This document shows positions 1-7,234 of a stretch of 17,715 nucleotides of DNA, one piece after another; the stretch's first letter is position 1, and every line of letters begins with the position of its first letter. Source of the DNA: an uncultured Lachnospiraceae bacterium (GTDB lineage: Bacteria; Bacillota; Clostridia; Lachnospirales; Lachnospiraceae); the NCBI GenBank assembly GCA_910577165.1, contig CAJTLX010000061.1, positions 1 through 17,715 on the forward strand, in the 5' to 3' direction. The translations under genes were made by a program, and so were the position numbers. The notes under the pieces are model-generated. The model searched no databases. It saw nothing but the letters and a program-made list of their open reading frames with translations, and had not been told where the DNA came from.

Positions 1-70
1 TTTTTTGAATGAATTATCAACATCAGCAGTAAAATCTGTACAAAAAGTTTTCGGTAGTGGGATTTTATAA
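1..70 (+). CDS. 3' end of an unidentified protein gene (partial)
   Basis: From base 2 one frame is open for 22 codons and stops with TAA at 68-70; the last residues read VQKVFGSGIL. An ATG follows the stop directly at 71, as in tightly packed operons. The fragment is too short to assign a family. It may be the C-terminus of a gene that begins left of the window, or chance open sequence. It matters because it is the flank into which the 127-7251 element inserted. Confidence 0.3.
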   Translation, partial: FLNELSTSAVKSVQKVFGSGIL

Positions 71-139
71 ATGAGTGTTGAGCAGAAGATACGGAAGATT
101 AAACAATCAATACAACTAAATAGTTACCTGAATCCGTGA
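71..139 (+). pseudogene. Short ORF interrupted by the IS1380-type left end
   Basis: An ATG placed directly after the preceding stop opens a frame starting MSVEQKIRKIKQSIQLNSY. It runs into the terminal repeat at 127 and stops at 137-139 inside it. If the 127-7251 segment plus one copy of TAGTTA is removed in silico, the frame joins the right flank and reads on for only seven further codons (KEKAFIF) to a TAG. The undisturbed product would therefore be about 26 residues. It is basic and helical in character and of unknown family. It may be a non-gene. Confidence 0.25.
121..126. repeat. Left copy of putative target-site duplication TAGTTA
   Basis: TAGTTA directly abuts the terminal CCTGAATCC at 127. 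An identical TAGTTA abuts the outermost right terminal repeat at 7252-7257. The inner end of the IS at 1417 is followed by TTAAAG, so the duplication matches the outer pair of ends and not the IS alone. IS1380-family elements usually duplicate 4-5 bp, so one or two of the six bases may match by chance. Confidence 0.5.
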
Positions 140-300
140 AATTCAGTTTTTTATCAGCAGGAAATATTTTTTACGCCCGGGATTTTTGAAATTCATTATT
201 CCTGTGGAAAAAATAATCCTGCCAGATAACCAATCATTCCTATTATGGTATAGATAACATAAAAAATGGCGCACTAAATAAAGCCATATTTACCTTTATT

Positions 301-1221
301 TTATGGCAAGGCAAACCGTTGATACACTTCGATAAATGTCTGTCGCCAGAGATTGCTTCGACCCAATGCCAGAACCACCCTCCGCCCATGGGTGGTTAAA
401 TGACCCGCGATCTGGATCAGGTTACTGATCACGGTTCGGATCCTGCGCCGTTTCACCGGGTGAAGCCATCCCTGTTTGGATTCCCCACGGCGCAGGTTTC
501 TTCTCACGATGAACCATGAACCGTCCTCGATAAGGAGACCAAGGTTTTCCACAGCATCATTCTCAGCATCCATACGGAGAAGTAGCGGTTTTTTGGTAAG
601 TTGGTGACTAAGATTCAGGGTCTGGCGTAAAAATTCGGGAGTATGGCACTGGCAGTGCTGGCTTCCTTCGCGAAGTTTGGTATTGACGAGGAAACCTTCC
701 GTGCCAACGTATGCCATCATTGGTGCATAACCGTCAACGCCTTTGTATGTACGGGAAACCCCTTCACGGCAAGTCTTGGAGTTATCCATTGGGGTAACAT
801 CAAGGTCAAGGGGGACAAAGCCCGACCCCAAAGCCGAAGGACAGATTTCATAAGTGTTAAACATCTCTATGTTGGCATTAAGGATTTCCTTTCTTAGGGA
901 AGATCCGATCTCCTCCATCCGCTGGCGCAGGGTTTCCGCTGAAGGGATTGTCCTTGTAATCCCAAGAGCCATTTTGTAGTAATCCGGATCCGCGGACATT
1001 TCACGGATATCTTCGTAAGAAGTTTTTCCTTGACAGAGCAGACCGATGTAGGAAAGAAGGATGTCCCCATTTTTTATCTGGCTCTGGGAACGCTTTCCCT
1101 CCACGGTCATGTTGTTGCACTTTTTGATGAACCTGCTTTTGCCAAGCATCTGACCAACTAAGGACAAACCACTGGGGGTGATCAGGCGTTCCTCTGAACA
1201 TTCAATGACCAGTTTTTGCAT
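301..1221 (-). pseudogene. IS1380-family transposase with internal deletion
   Basis: The protein shows hallmarks of IS1380 DDE transposases. These are a block reading LDLDVTPMDNSKT that carries an acidic catalytic residue, then YKGVDGYAPMMAYVG, GSQHCQCHTPEFL, LLRMDAENDA, and a C-terminus with RIRTVISNLI and GRSNLWRQTFIEVYQRFA. It is about 306 residues from the third ATG, against roughly 420-440 for the family. The jump from the block around SWFIVRRNLRRGES straight to the C-terminal block (near base 440) implies loss in frame of about 120 residues, which would remove the last catalytic acidic residue. I chose the ATG at 1221 because GAGGT lies about 8 bases upstream of it; the two ATGs at 1236 and 1227 sit on or too close to that site. 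Family assignment is confident; inactivity is inferred. Confidence 0.8.
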
Positions 1222-1400
1222 TGTCATGTACCTCACATCTCATTGATACTCTTATTTTACCATATGAGGCTGAGAAAATAGACAAAAACTGCACATAAAT
1301 CATGGGGATATGTATCATCCAGTGGGTGAATCGGAAAAACCGCATCGAAAACGAAATTTCGCTTTGATTATCCGGTTGTTGGGAGAAATAAAGCGAAATA

Positions 1401-1417
1401 AGTTTCACGGATTCAGG
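1401..1417. repeat. Inner right terminal repeat of the IS1380-type element
   Basis: AGTTTCACGGATTCAGG is the inverted counterpart of the left end at 127-143. It also matches the distant copy at 7235-7251 in 16 of 17 positions. Confidence 0.75.
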
Positions 1418-1498
1418 TTAAAGTAATTAAATTAGTACAATATTGTAATCAAAAGATAATTTAACCAAAAACTATTTTGTAAAAATAATCATATTTCT

Positions 1499-3148
1499 TT
1501 AACCATCTGCCTGACTTTTAATAGCTGATCTTTCTATCAGTTTTCCTTCCTCCATCAAAAGCACACGATCGAATTGATCAATCAGCCCATCCTTAATACG
1601 GTGGGTAATTGTCAGAAGAGTTAAATTTTTATTATTCAGCAACTCTTGCTCTATCTCATTGGCTGTTTCGACATCAACGGCTGAAACACCTTCATCCATT
1701 ACGAGAAATTGAACACCACGGATAAGCGCACGAGCTAAAGCAATACGTTGCCTTTGTCCTCCAGACAAAAGCGAACCGCTTTCACCACATACTCCATCCA
1801 AGCCGCCGGGAATATCTGTAAGGAATCGTTCTACACCGCTGAGGAACAATGCATTGTGTAGCTCTTCATCAGAAAACGATTCCCCCATACAGATGTTAAA
1901 GCGAATAGAATCGTTAAAGATAAACGTATTTTGGTGGATAACAGTCACAAAATTGTGAAGTATCTGTGAATTTATTTCGCGCAGTTCTACATTGTCATAA
2001 TAAATTTCACCCGTATATGTGGTATAGTATCCACTAAGCAATTTGATCAGAGTACTTTTCCCACTGCCGCTGGCTCCAATTAAAGCAATTTTCTCATTCT
2101 TATGAATCGTAAGATTTAAGCCTTCAATTACTGGAATTTCATCAGAATAACGGAATGAAAGATCACTGACCCTTATCATTGCTTCAAAGGATGGCATTTT
2201 TTCACCGTTCAATGCAGCATCTTTGTTGTCAATAATTTTCAACACTTCCCTGATATCAGGTCGGATGCTAAGCAAAATAGGAACCGTTTGACCAAACAGC
2301 ATAACACAGGAATTAAATTCGCTAAAAAGTGTGATGAACATGAGCATTGTTCCTAGAGTTATTTTACCTCGTGCTGCCATACTTCCGGCAAAAAAGAAAG
2401 CAAAAAACCTTACGATTTTTTGTACGACTTGTGCAATATTCTGTACCATGGAAATAGATACTTGTGTTTTGTAATCCGCATTTGCCATATTCCTGCTGGA
2501 TTGAAAAAAACGTTCTCGAATACAGCGGATCGTTCCAAAGGCTGTGACCGTTTCATGCGCATTCAGTGATTCCTTTAATTGAAAGGTCATCGCAGCATCT
2601 TTTTCCAGCTTTTCCATCAGATTATCACCCAGTTTTCGATTGAAGAAAAGCGGAGGAATTGTTGAGAAAATGGCACAGACAATGGATATAAATGCGATTA
2701 AAGAACTGTAATACCACATAATACATAGGATTACAATCCCCATCAACCCATAGCCGATAAGTATAAAAATCGGTCCTGTAAGATTGTTGGCTATTGTCGA
2801 TGCATGGCTCTTTATATAACTCATTTGCGCAGAAGTATCTTTCTCATTGAATTGAACGATGCTTTGACGCATCACGCCATCATAGAGATCGTTGCGAAGC
2901 GATTCTTCATAGCGCACTTGAACCCTTTTTTGTGTAAATGCCTCAACAAAGTAAAACAGTGCAGATGCAATAACCACACTGCCAACCATAGGAAGCAATT
3001 CCTGAAACTCTGCAAGATTGCCAGCAGTGATGAGATCAACCATCTTTTGTTCCAAGATTGCAGTCACAGGCACAAGTAACCGTGTAATGATACTGATTGA
3101 TATAGCAACAGTAAAAAGTAAAAAATGAGATTTGAAATATCGAAACAT
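1499..3148 (-). CDS. ABC exporter, fused permease and ATPase, probably peptide export
   Basis: This is a 549-residue type I exporter half-transporter that would act as a homodimer in the cytoplasmic membrane. Residues 1-290 hold about six membrane segments, with hydrophobic stretches near 10-30, 55-70, 125-145, 148-168, 245-260 and 265-290. The nucleotide-binding domain shows Walker A GASGSGKST (358-366), Q-loop Gln406, signature LSGGQ (461-465), Walker B FLVMDEG (481-487, with Gly after DE where Ala or Pro is more usual), D-loop SAVD and switch His516. There is no N-terminal C39 peptidase domain, so it should not cut leader peptides. AAGGAGA lies about 6 bases before the ATG. It is the last gene of the cassette, downstream of the maturase and small peptide, which suggests export of the modified peptide or self-immunity. 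Confidence 0.9.
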   Translation of the reverse strand: MFRYFKSHFLLFTVAISISIITRLLVPVTAILEQKMVDLITAGNLAEFQELLPMVGSVVIASALFYFVEAFTQKRVQVRYEESLRNDLYDGVMRQSIVQFNEKDTSAQMSYIKSHASTIANNLTGPIFILIGYGLMGIVILCIMWYYSSLIAFISIVCAIFSTIPPLFFNRKLGDNLMEKLEKDAAMTFQLKESLNAHETVTAFGTIRCIRERFFQSSRNMANADYKTQVSISMVQNIAQVVQKIVRFFAFFFAGSMAARGKITLGTMLMFITLFSEFNSCVMLFGQTVPILLSIRPDIREVLKIIDNKDAALNGEKMPSFEAMIRVSDLSFRYSDEIPVIEGLNLTIHKNEKIALIGASGSGKSTLIKLLSGYYTTYTGEIYYDNVELREINSQILHNFVTVIHQNTFIFNDSIRFNICMGESFSDEELHNALFLSGVERFLTDIPGGLDGVCGESGSLLSGGQRQRIALARALIRGVQFLVMDEGVSAVDVETANEIEQELLNNKNLTLLTITHRIKDGLIDQFDRVLLMEEGKLIERSAIKSQADG

Positions 3149-3283
3149 AGCTGGTCTCCTTCAGCAATACATTAATAATACTGTATCATAATACCCCACA
3201 TTTCCTCTTCATGAGTATATAAAAAACTATATAGAAGCAGAATGAAAATGACACACAAAAAAGTTTATGGCAGGGAATTCAAA

Positions 3284-3322
3284 AGGCTGCTGCCTGTGAA
3301 TTACTCGCTTATGCAGCAGCCT
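3284..3322 (-). terminator. Attenuator-like hairpin between small peptide and exporter
   Basis: A perfect 10-bp stem (AGGCTGCTGC at 3284-3293 with GCAGCAGCCT at 3313-3322) has a 19-base loop. On the minus strand it is followed by TTTT and then GAATTC. The stem is GC-rich but the U-run is short, so partial termination is more likely than a full stop. Placed between the precursor gene and the exporter gene, it would give much more precursor than exporter, a common arrangement in bacteriocin-type operons. The function is inferred from position and shape. Confidence 0.5.
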
Positions 3323-3329
3323 CGATAAT

Positions 3330-3389
3330 TCAACCTTGGAATGCTCTCATAGTTTCATTTGCTACAAAGTAATCAAAGCATACTGCCAT
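3330..3389 (-). CDS. Very short ORF after the precursor gene, doubtful
   Basis: ATG at 3389 opens a 19-residue frame with a Phe/Tyr-rich middle (CFDYFV) that ends in AFQG. The frame stays open upstream to a TTG at 3416, which would give 28 residues beginning near the end of the precursor gene. No good ribosome binding site precedes either start. It lies between the 31-residue peptide gene and the hairpin, where a second peptide or the remains of one could sit. I list it only because the space has no other explanation; it may be untranslated leader. Confidence 0.15.
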   Translation of the reverse strand: MAVCFDYFVANETMRAFQG

Positions 3390-3428
3390 ATGTAGCGTAC
3401 TATGTAAATATTCCAAGTTGACTCAGTT

Positions 3429-3524
3429 TTAGCCTACAATAGTGACAACAGGATTACCATCTTCACCCCAGGTGATCCTTACTGTGCATCCCCTTGCCTT
3501 TGCGAAAGAACTCTTGAAAAGCAT
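3429..3524 (-). CDS. Candidate RiPP precursor peptide, 31 residues
   Basis: A strong ribosome binding site (AGGAGG, complement of 3531-3536) lies 6-7 bases before the ATG at 3524, and the frame ends at TAA 3429-3431. The peptide starts MLFKSSFAKARG, continues with Cys13 and Trp19 (CTVRITW), and ends GEDGNPVVTIVG. The basic first third could be a short leader. The second half has alternating hydrophobic residues around a GEDGNP turn, as in a beta hairpin. It contains one Cys and one Trp, both plausible targets of a radical SAM maturase. There is no signal peptide. The gene begins 56 bases after the maturase gene and precedes the exporter. The RiPP assignment rests on context and the ribosome binding site; I do not recognise the family, and the crosslink type cannot be read from sequence. 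Confidence 0.65.
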   Translation of the reverse strand: MLFKSSFAKARGCTVRITWGEDGNPVVTIVG

Positions 3525-3580
3525 AAAAATACCTCCTCTCATAATAATTTTATACTTGATTACCATATAGGCAGTATATT

Positions 3581-4828
3581 TCAAAATGATGAAAGCAGCA
3601 GCCGTTGTATGCCTGCCTCCTTATTAGCTAAGAAAGTTTTACATAAAGGATCAGCACCGCAAAGATCGCCGCTTATAGCATAAGCTCGAAATCTGCAACC
3701 ACCACCACAAATATAGCGAACATTGCAACCTTTACAATGTTTAATGCAATCTACATTCAATCCAAAGAATTGATTATATTGTTTACTATTAACGATTGTT
3801 TTTATATCATCACGAAGTGCATTACCCATTGCAAACTGTTTTTTACCAATGAACATATGGCAAGGGTAAATGGTTCCATCTGAAGCAACTGCAACCATCG
3901 TTTTTCCTGCGCTACAGGATATTAAGCAACCTATATCATCACCAACAGCACCATCTTCTATCGAGATATTACCTTGATGCCCCACGATGAAGTCATGAAA
4001 CACTTGGCAGTCATTTGCTGTAAGTATTAGTGGCGAAGTTGTGCCACGAAAAGCTTCGACAGTAAGTATGCTAAAACGGTACTCAACATTCATAGAGTGA
4101 GCGAAAGATATCAAATCATCGCAATGAGAAACATTTCCGTGGTGAATTGTAAAAACTACCGAGACAGGAATGTTTTTCGATTGTAGTGTAATTAGTTTTT
4201 CCGTAATTATATTAAATATATTTGCAGGCCGAATCATGGCACTCTCCGCAGTTGCAGAATCCAAAGAAAAAGTGAGCTTATCCAAATATTTCGAAGCTTC
4301 TATATATTTATTCAGTGCTGCGGTTCCGTTTGTAATACACTCAATATACTTAATTTGTTGTATTGATCTTGCATAAGCAAGAAAATCTTCAAGATCATCA
4401 CGAATAAAAGGTTCACCGCCGGATATTACCATATGTGTCAAACCAGCCTTGACCAAATTGTCAAGTATTTGTTTCAGTTCATTAATGCTTAGATTTATTA
4501 CAGCGTTTCGATCTTTCTCAAATGAGTAACAACCAGGACAATTTAAGTTACAGTGACTTGTAATGTGAAAATAGGTACTATACATGTCAAAAGTAAATTC
4601 TGACTCTGTAAAAAAACCATTTTTAGATAATTCGCTGAGAAGCAAAACTTGATTGTCATTCAGGCAGGACACGTTGATTTCACTGGTCTGCTCTAAGTGA
4701 TGTATTAGCGCAACACCCTCCTCGTTCAGACCTATAATCGTATTGGTATCAGGATTTCCAATAATGTCAATCCCACATATCTTCATCATTCGGCACTGCG
4801 GTGCAAGCTTTAGATGGTTCTCAATCAT
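3581..4828 (-). CDS. Radical SAM/SPASM peptide maturase with PqqD-like N-terminus
   Basis: The protein has 415 residues. Residues 1-80 resemble a PqqD-like peptide recognition domain (GLNEEGVALIHHL). The radical SAM core carries the iron-sulfur triad C93-x3-C97-x2-C100 (CNLNCPGC) and GGEP at 137-140. The C-terminal SPASM region has a dense set of cysteines, including 301, 305, 323, 361, 365, 368, 374, 378, 390 and 396, enough for two auxiliary clusters. Such enzymes cleave SAM and install thioether, C-C or related links in ribosomal peptides; the likely substrate is the 31-residue peptide just downstream. The start is uncertain: AAGGAG lies 14 bases before the ATG at 4828, and a three-codon frame (ATG at 4839) ends in TAATG overlapping this ATG, so coupled initiation is possible. 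Class is confident; the specific chemistry is unknown. Confidence 0.9.
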   Translation of the reverse strand: MIENHLKLAPQCRMMKICGIDIIGNPDTNTIIGLNEEGVALIHHLEQTSEINVSCLNDNQVLLLSELSKNGFFTESEFTFDMYSTYFHITSHCNLNCPGCYSFEKDRNAVINLSINELKQILDNLVKAGLTHMVISGGEPFIRDDLEDFLAYARSIQQIKYIECITNGTAALNKYIEASKYLDKLTFSLDSATAESAMIRPANIFNIITEKLITLQSKNIPVSVVFTIHHGNVSHCDDLISFAHSMNVEYRFSILTVEAFRGTTSPLILTANDCQVFHDFIVGHQGNISIEDGAVGDDIGCLISCSAGKTMVAVASDGTIYPCHMFIGKKQFAMGNALRDDIKTIVNSKQYNQFFGLNVDCIKHCKGCNVRYICGGGCRFRAYAISGDLCGADPLCKTFLANKEAGIQRLLLSSF

Positions 4829-4868
4829 TATATTACCATCGACTCCTTATATAATATATTTAGGTTAT

Positions 4869-5183
4869 TCAAGGGATACCTATAACCCCTAAAGCTTTTT
4901 CCTTATCTAATACTTCAGATAGTAAAAATGCCTTATTTTCCAAATTTCTCCTCTTATTCTTCTTCCTCTGATTTTTGATATGGAAACTGCCAGATATTAT
5001 TGGCTCTGCGTTCACCCTTTTCTTTTTGAAAAAGGCTTCTTCAATATATCGCTTATATAATACCTCTTCCTTCCTAAAAATCAATGGACAGTTTCTAGCA
5101 TTCCATTGTCGAAAACTGTCCATTGCACTTGCCGTTGTTTTACCATCGATAGATCCGGCAGAAAAAACGGATCTCTCAGACAT
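4869..5183 (-). CDS. Doubtful ORF between regulator and maturase genes
   Basis: The frame encodes 104 residues, or about 84 from an inner ATG. It is rich in Lys/Arg, with a run of basic residues in the middle and a C-terminus reading KALGVIGIP. No convincing ribosome binding site precedes either start, and no domain is recognisable. Overlapping frames on both strands are also open here. A 13-bp inverted repeat (5082-5125) lies inside it. The region could be a degraded gene, a small regulatory protein or peptide gene tied to the neighbouring TPR regulators, or simply the promoter region of the maturase operon. Confidence 0.2.
   Translation of the reverse strand: MSERSVFSAGSIDGKTTASAMDSFRQWNARNCPLIFRKEEVLYKRYIEEAFFKKKRVNAEPIISGSFHIKNQRKKNKRRNLENKAFLLSEVLDKEKALGVIGIP
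5082..5125. promoter_or_regulatory. 13-bp perfect inverted repeat, candidate operator or RNA hairpin
   Basis: CAATGGACAGTTT at 5082-5094 is the exact complement of AAACTGTCCATTG at 5113-5125, with 18 bases between. Arm centres are 31 bp apart, close to three helical turns, so a dimeric regulator could contact both from one side. It lies between the regulator genes and the maturase operon, a fitting place for the RRNPP-like regulator to bind. A large-loop RNA hairpin is the alternative. Function is inferred. Confidence 0.4.
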
Positions 5184-5271
5184 ACCGGGGATTTGCGCAA
5201 TGAATGCTCAAAATATATCCCAAGTTCCACTTGAGGACAAACCCGATGTACCACAACCAAGACCTTAAAAA

Positions 5272-6207
5272 TTAATATTCTCCCCCTTTAAGTTCTTCCA
5301 AATATTCTCTAAAATAACGCATTCTTCCTTTATCTTGGCATACTTTGCTTAGATAATACATTTTTCTTGCGGATTCAAGGCACTGCTCTTTCAATTCGTC
5401 TTTATTAAAAAAATCATTCTCTGAAAAATAATTGAGCAGTTCTCCTTGAATCCGATATGTAATTGATATATCCCCAATATTACCACAAATTTTTAGACTT
5501 TTTTCTGCAAGTTCCACAATTTCATCACACTGCCCTTGTTCAAACAGACAACGGATCAAACGTCTTGTAATACAACCGTGAAAATCAGCAAACATCTGTT
5601 CATTCTGGTATCTCTGCTCAATATTTACCAAGAGTTTACGCGCTATCGGAATAATTGTTTCATACTGTTTTTCCATCGCCAAAACATTAAAAAATGCTAC
5701 ATATGCATTTAACTCCTGCCAGTTTAGCGGCCACTTCTCCAAATCAGCATTCTCTGGCATCATTCCTTCAATCAGTTTCTCAAAAAATTGAATAGTTTCT
5801 TCCCCTCTCAGTTCCTTTTCGCCCATAAAATATAAAAGTTCTCTTTTTAGTACCTCTATATATTTTATACTTTCCTGTGATTTCTTATTTACATACCGCT
5901 CAAAATTTTCTAATTTCCGCTTTGCTTCTCTATAATTTTCTTGAAAAATCAACCCAAAAATTTCATTGTACGATCTTCCAATCGTGGGATCTTCCAAATC
6001 CAGCACAGGATAAATTGCATGGGAACGCTGGTGGTATAAATGCAGCAATTCCTGAATACTTTCCTGCCGTACTCTTTCCATACCCTTTTCCAAGCGAGCC
6101 AAGGTCTTTTCGGACATACCATTGCAGAGTTCGCATACTTCCTTTCGAGTGTATCCCAATGCCTCCCTTTTCATCCGCATCACTTTTCCTACATCATAGT
6201 TTTCCAT
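5272..6207 (-). CDS. RRNPP-like regulator: N-terminal HTH plus TPR repeats
   Basis: The protein has 311 residues. Residues about 7-62 form an XRE-type helix-turn-helix (GKVMRMKREALGYTRKEVCE, then SEKTLARLEKG). The remaining 240 residues are all-helical with TPR-like spacing, for example repeated aromatic and Leu pairs in NAYVAFFNVLAMEKQYETI. This architecture is that of the Rgg/PlcR group, which bind short imported peptides and switch promoters. The gene starts inside the end of the upstream regulator gene (19-base overlap), so the two are translationally coupled. It lies just upstream of the maturase operon on the same strand, and Rgg-type regulators often control radical SAM peptide loci in streptococci. 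I could not identify the cognate signal peptide. Confidence 0.75.
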   Translation of the reverse strand: MENYDVGKVMRMKREALGYTRKEVCELCNGMSEKTLARLEKGMERVRQESIQELLHLYHQRSHAIYPVLDLEDPTIGRSYNEIFGLIFQENYREAKRKLENFERYVNKKSQESIKYIEVLKRELLYFMGEKELRGEETIQFFEKLIEGMMPENADLEKWPLNWQELNAYVAFFNVLAMEKQYETIIPIARKLLVNIEQRYQNEQMFADFHGCITRRLIRCLFEQGQCDEIVELAEKSLKICGNIGDISITYRIQGELLNYFSENDFFNKDELKEQCLESARKMYYLSKVCQDKGRMRYFREYLEELKGGEY

Positions 6208-7202
6208 CTCTCCATCTTCCTTTCTAATTGTTCTTTATATTTATCCCCATACTTAGAATAGTACATATTATACAATACATTTGCACATTCATAATCTTCT
6301 AAGATTTCATCAATTTGCTTCCTTCTCTCCATTCCTTTAAGCAGAGAAATTTCCTCCCTTTTTTCTTTTAAAACACTCCCTTTTCTGTCTTCCTCTTCTC
6401 TTTCCTTTACTTCCTCCCTTAAATATCTCTGCCTCTCTTTATCCACTTCTTCCTCAAGTATCTTTCCTTTTGCATCCGCCATCCATTCATACAATTCCTC
6501 AGCCATTGTGCATATCCTGGTCTTTTCTGTCACTTTTATTCCCTCTTCACATTGCGCAATACAATTTACATAATCTCCCAATTCATATTGACACTGCGCA
6601 CAGGCAAACATTAGTTCCGCGTAAAACGGCTGCAATCTTTCTTGCTCTTTCGTAAATTCCTCGCGATAATAATAGACAACATAATAGAGTTTTTGCAGGC
6701 GTTTTGCTGTATCTTCCTCCATAAACTGATAATACACCGTAATCAAAGCAAGTTCATCCGGAGCAAACACTCTGCCTTTCAACAGCCGCTCTTCAAATCT
6801 GGGCATTTCCCTTTCCATAAATTCCTGAAAAATTTCTTTCTCCTTTTCCTCCCTCTGTTTTTGTCGGACTTTCCATGTCATATATAAGCGATAATAGACT
6901 CGCATTTGAAAATGATTTTTTCTGTCACAAAGGCGATAAAACTCTTCAATTTTTTGCTGTGCCTTTTCATATCTCCAAAACCGAAGATCACAGAGAATAT
7001 CCATCTCCAAATTTACCAAAGTATTATCCCTCGCACTTAGATAAAAAATAGTCAAAGACATTGGAATATGTAATCGTCCCATTAAAATTCGTACTGACCA
7101 GAATTCCCATTCATTTCGCTCCTCGATTCGCCGCAAATCGGACTCTTCCAGCAAGGCTTCACTGACCTCTTCACGTTTCAAGAAAACTGGAAACCGTTGC
7201 AA
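6189..7202 (-). CDS. TPR-type regulator-like protein, possibly truncated at its N-terminus
   Basis: This is a 337-residue, highly charged helical protein with TPR-like repeats. Near its start a degenerate stretch (SDLRRIEERNEWEF, then MGRLHIP) resembles the second half of an Rgg/PlcR-type HTH (a typical form is TLSRIE followed by LLxRLGIP). The first ATG is far inside, so translation would have to begin at the TTG at 7202, which has only a weak GGAA in front. The frame is open upstream through the terminal repeat to 7251 and hits a TAA just outside it. This suggests the right end of the mobile segment cut off the real N-terminus. The 3' end overlaps the next regulator by 19 bases. It may retain a role in peptide sensing or be a remnant. 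Confidence 0.55.
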   Translation of the reverse strand: MQRFPVFLKREEVSEALLEESDLRRIEERNEWEFWSVRILMGRLHIPMSLTIFYLSARDNTLVNLEMDILCDLRFWRYEKAQQKIEEFYRLCDRKNHFQMRVYYRLYMTWKVRQKQREEKEKEIFQEFMEREMPRFEERLLKGRVFAPDELALITVYYQFMEEDTAKRLQKLYYVVYYYREEFTKEQERLQPFYAELMFACAQCQYELGDYVNCIAQCEEGIKVTEKTRICTMAEELYEWMADAKGKILEEEVDKERQRYLREEVKEREEEDRKGSVLKEKREEISLLKGMERRKQIDEILEDYECANVLYNMYYSKYGDKYKEQLERKMERWKTMM

Positions 7203-7234
7203 ATACTATATGTTCCAGCTTTTGTATCTGCGTG

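Larger units (their letters stand above)
127..1417 (-). mobile_element. IS1380-family insertion sequence, damaged copy
   Basis: The element is about 1.29 kb. Its ends are imperfect inverted repeats: CCTGAATCCGTGAAATT at 127-143, and AGTTTCACGGATTCAGG at 1401-1417, which is the complement with one mismatch. The transposase gene fills most of the minus strand. There is 174 bp of non-coding DNA at the left end and about 180 bp in front of the gene. The transposase is internally deleted, so this copy is probably inactive by itself, although its ends could still be moved by a related transposase. The flanks of this segment alone (TAGTTA and TTAAAG) do not form a convincing duplication. Confidence 0.75.

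Noticed and set aside
643..897. Plus-strand ORF inside the IS1380 transposase
   Set aside because: It is a shadow of the conserved minus-strand transposase, with no ribosome binding site and no recognisable product.
3429..3524. SHP-type signalling peptide for the RRNPP-like regulator
   Set aside because: The C-terminus VVTIVG resembles such pheromones, but the peptide lacks the hydrophobic N-terminal segment and is better placed as a maturase substrate.
4975..5268. Plus-strand ORF of 97 codons between maturase and regulator
   Set aside because: It starts at TTG without a ribosome binding site, runs against the operon, and overlaps the 13-bp inverted repeat; coding is not supported.
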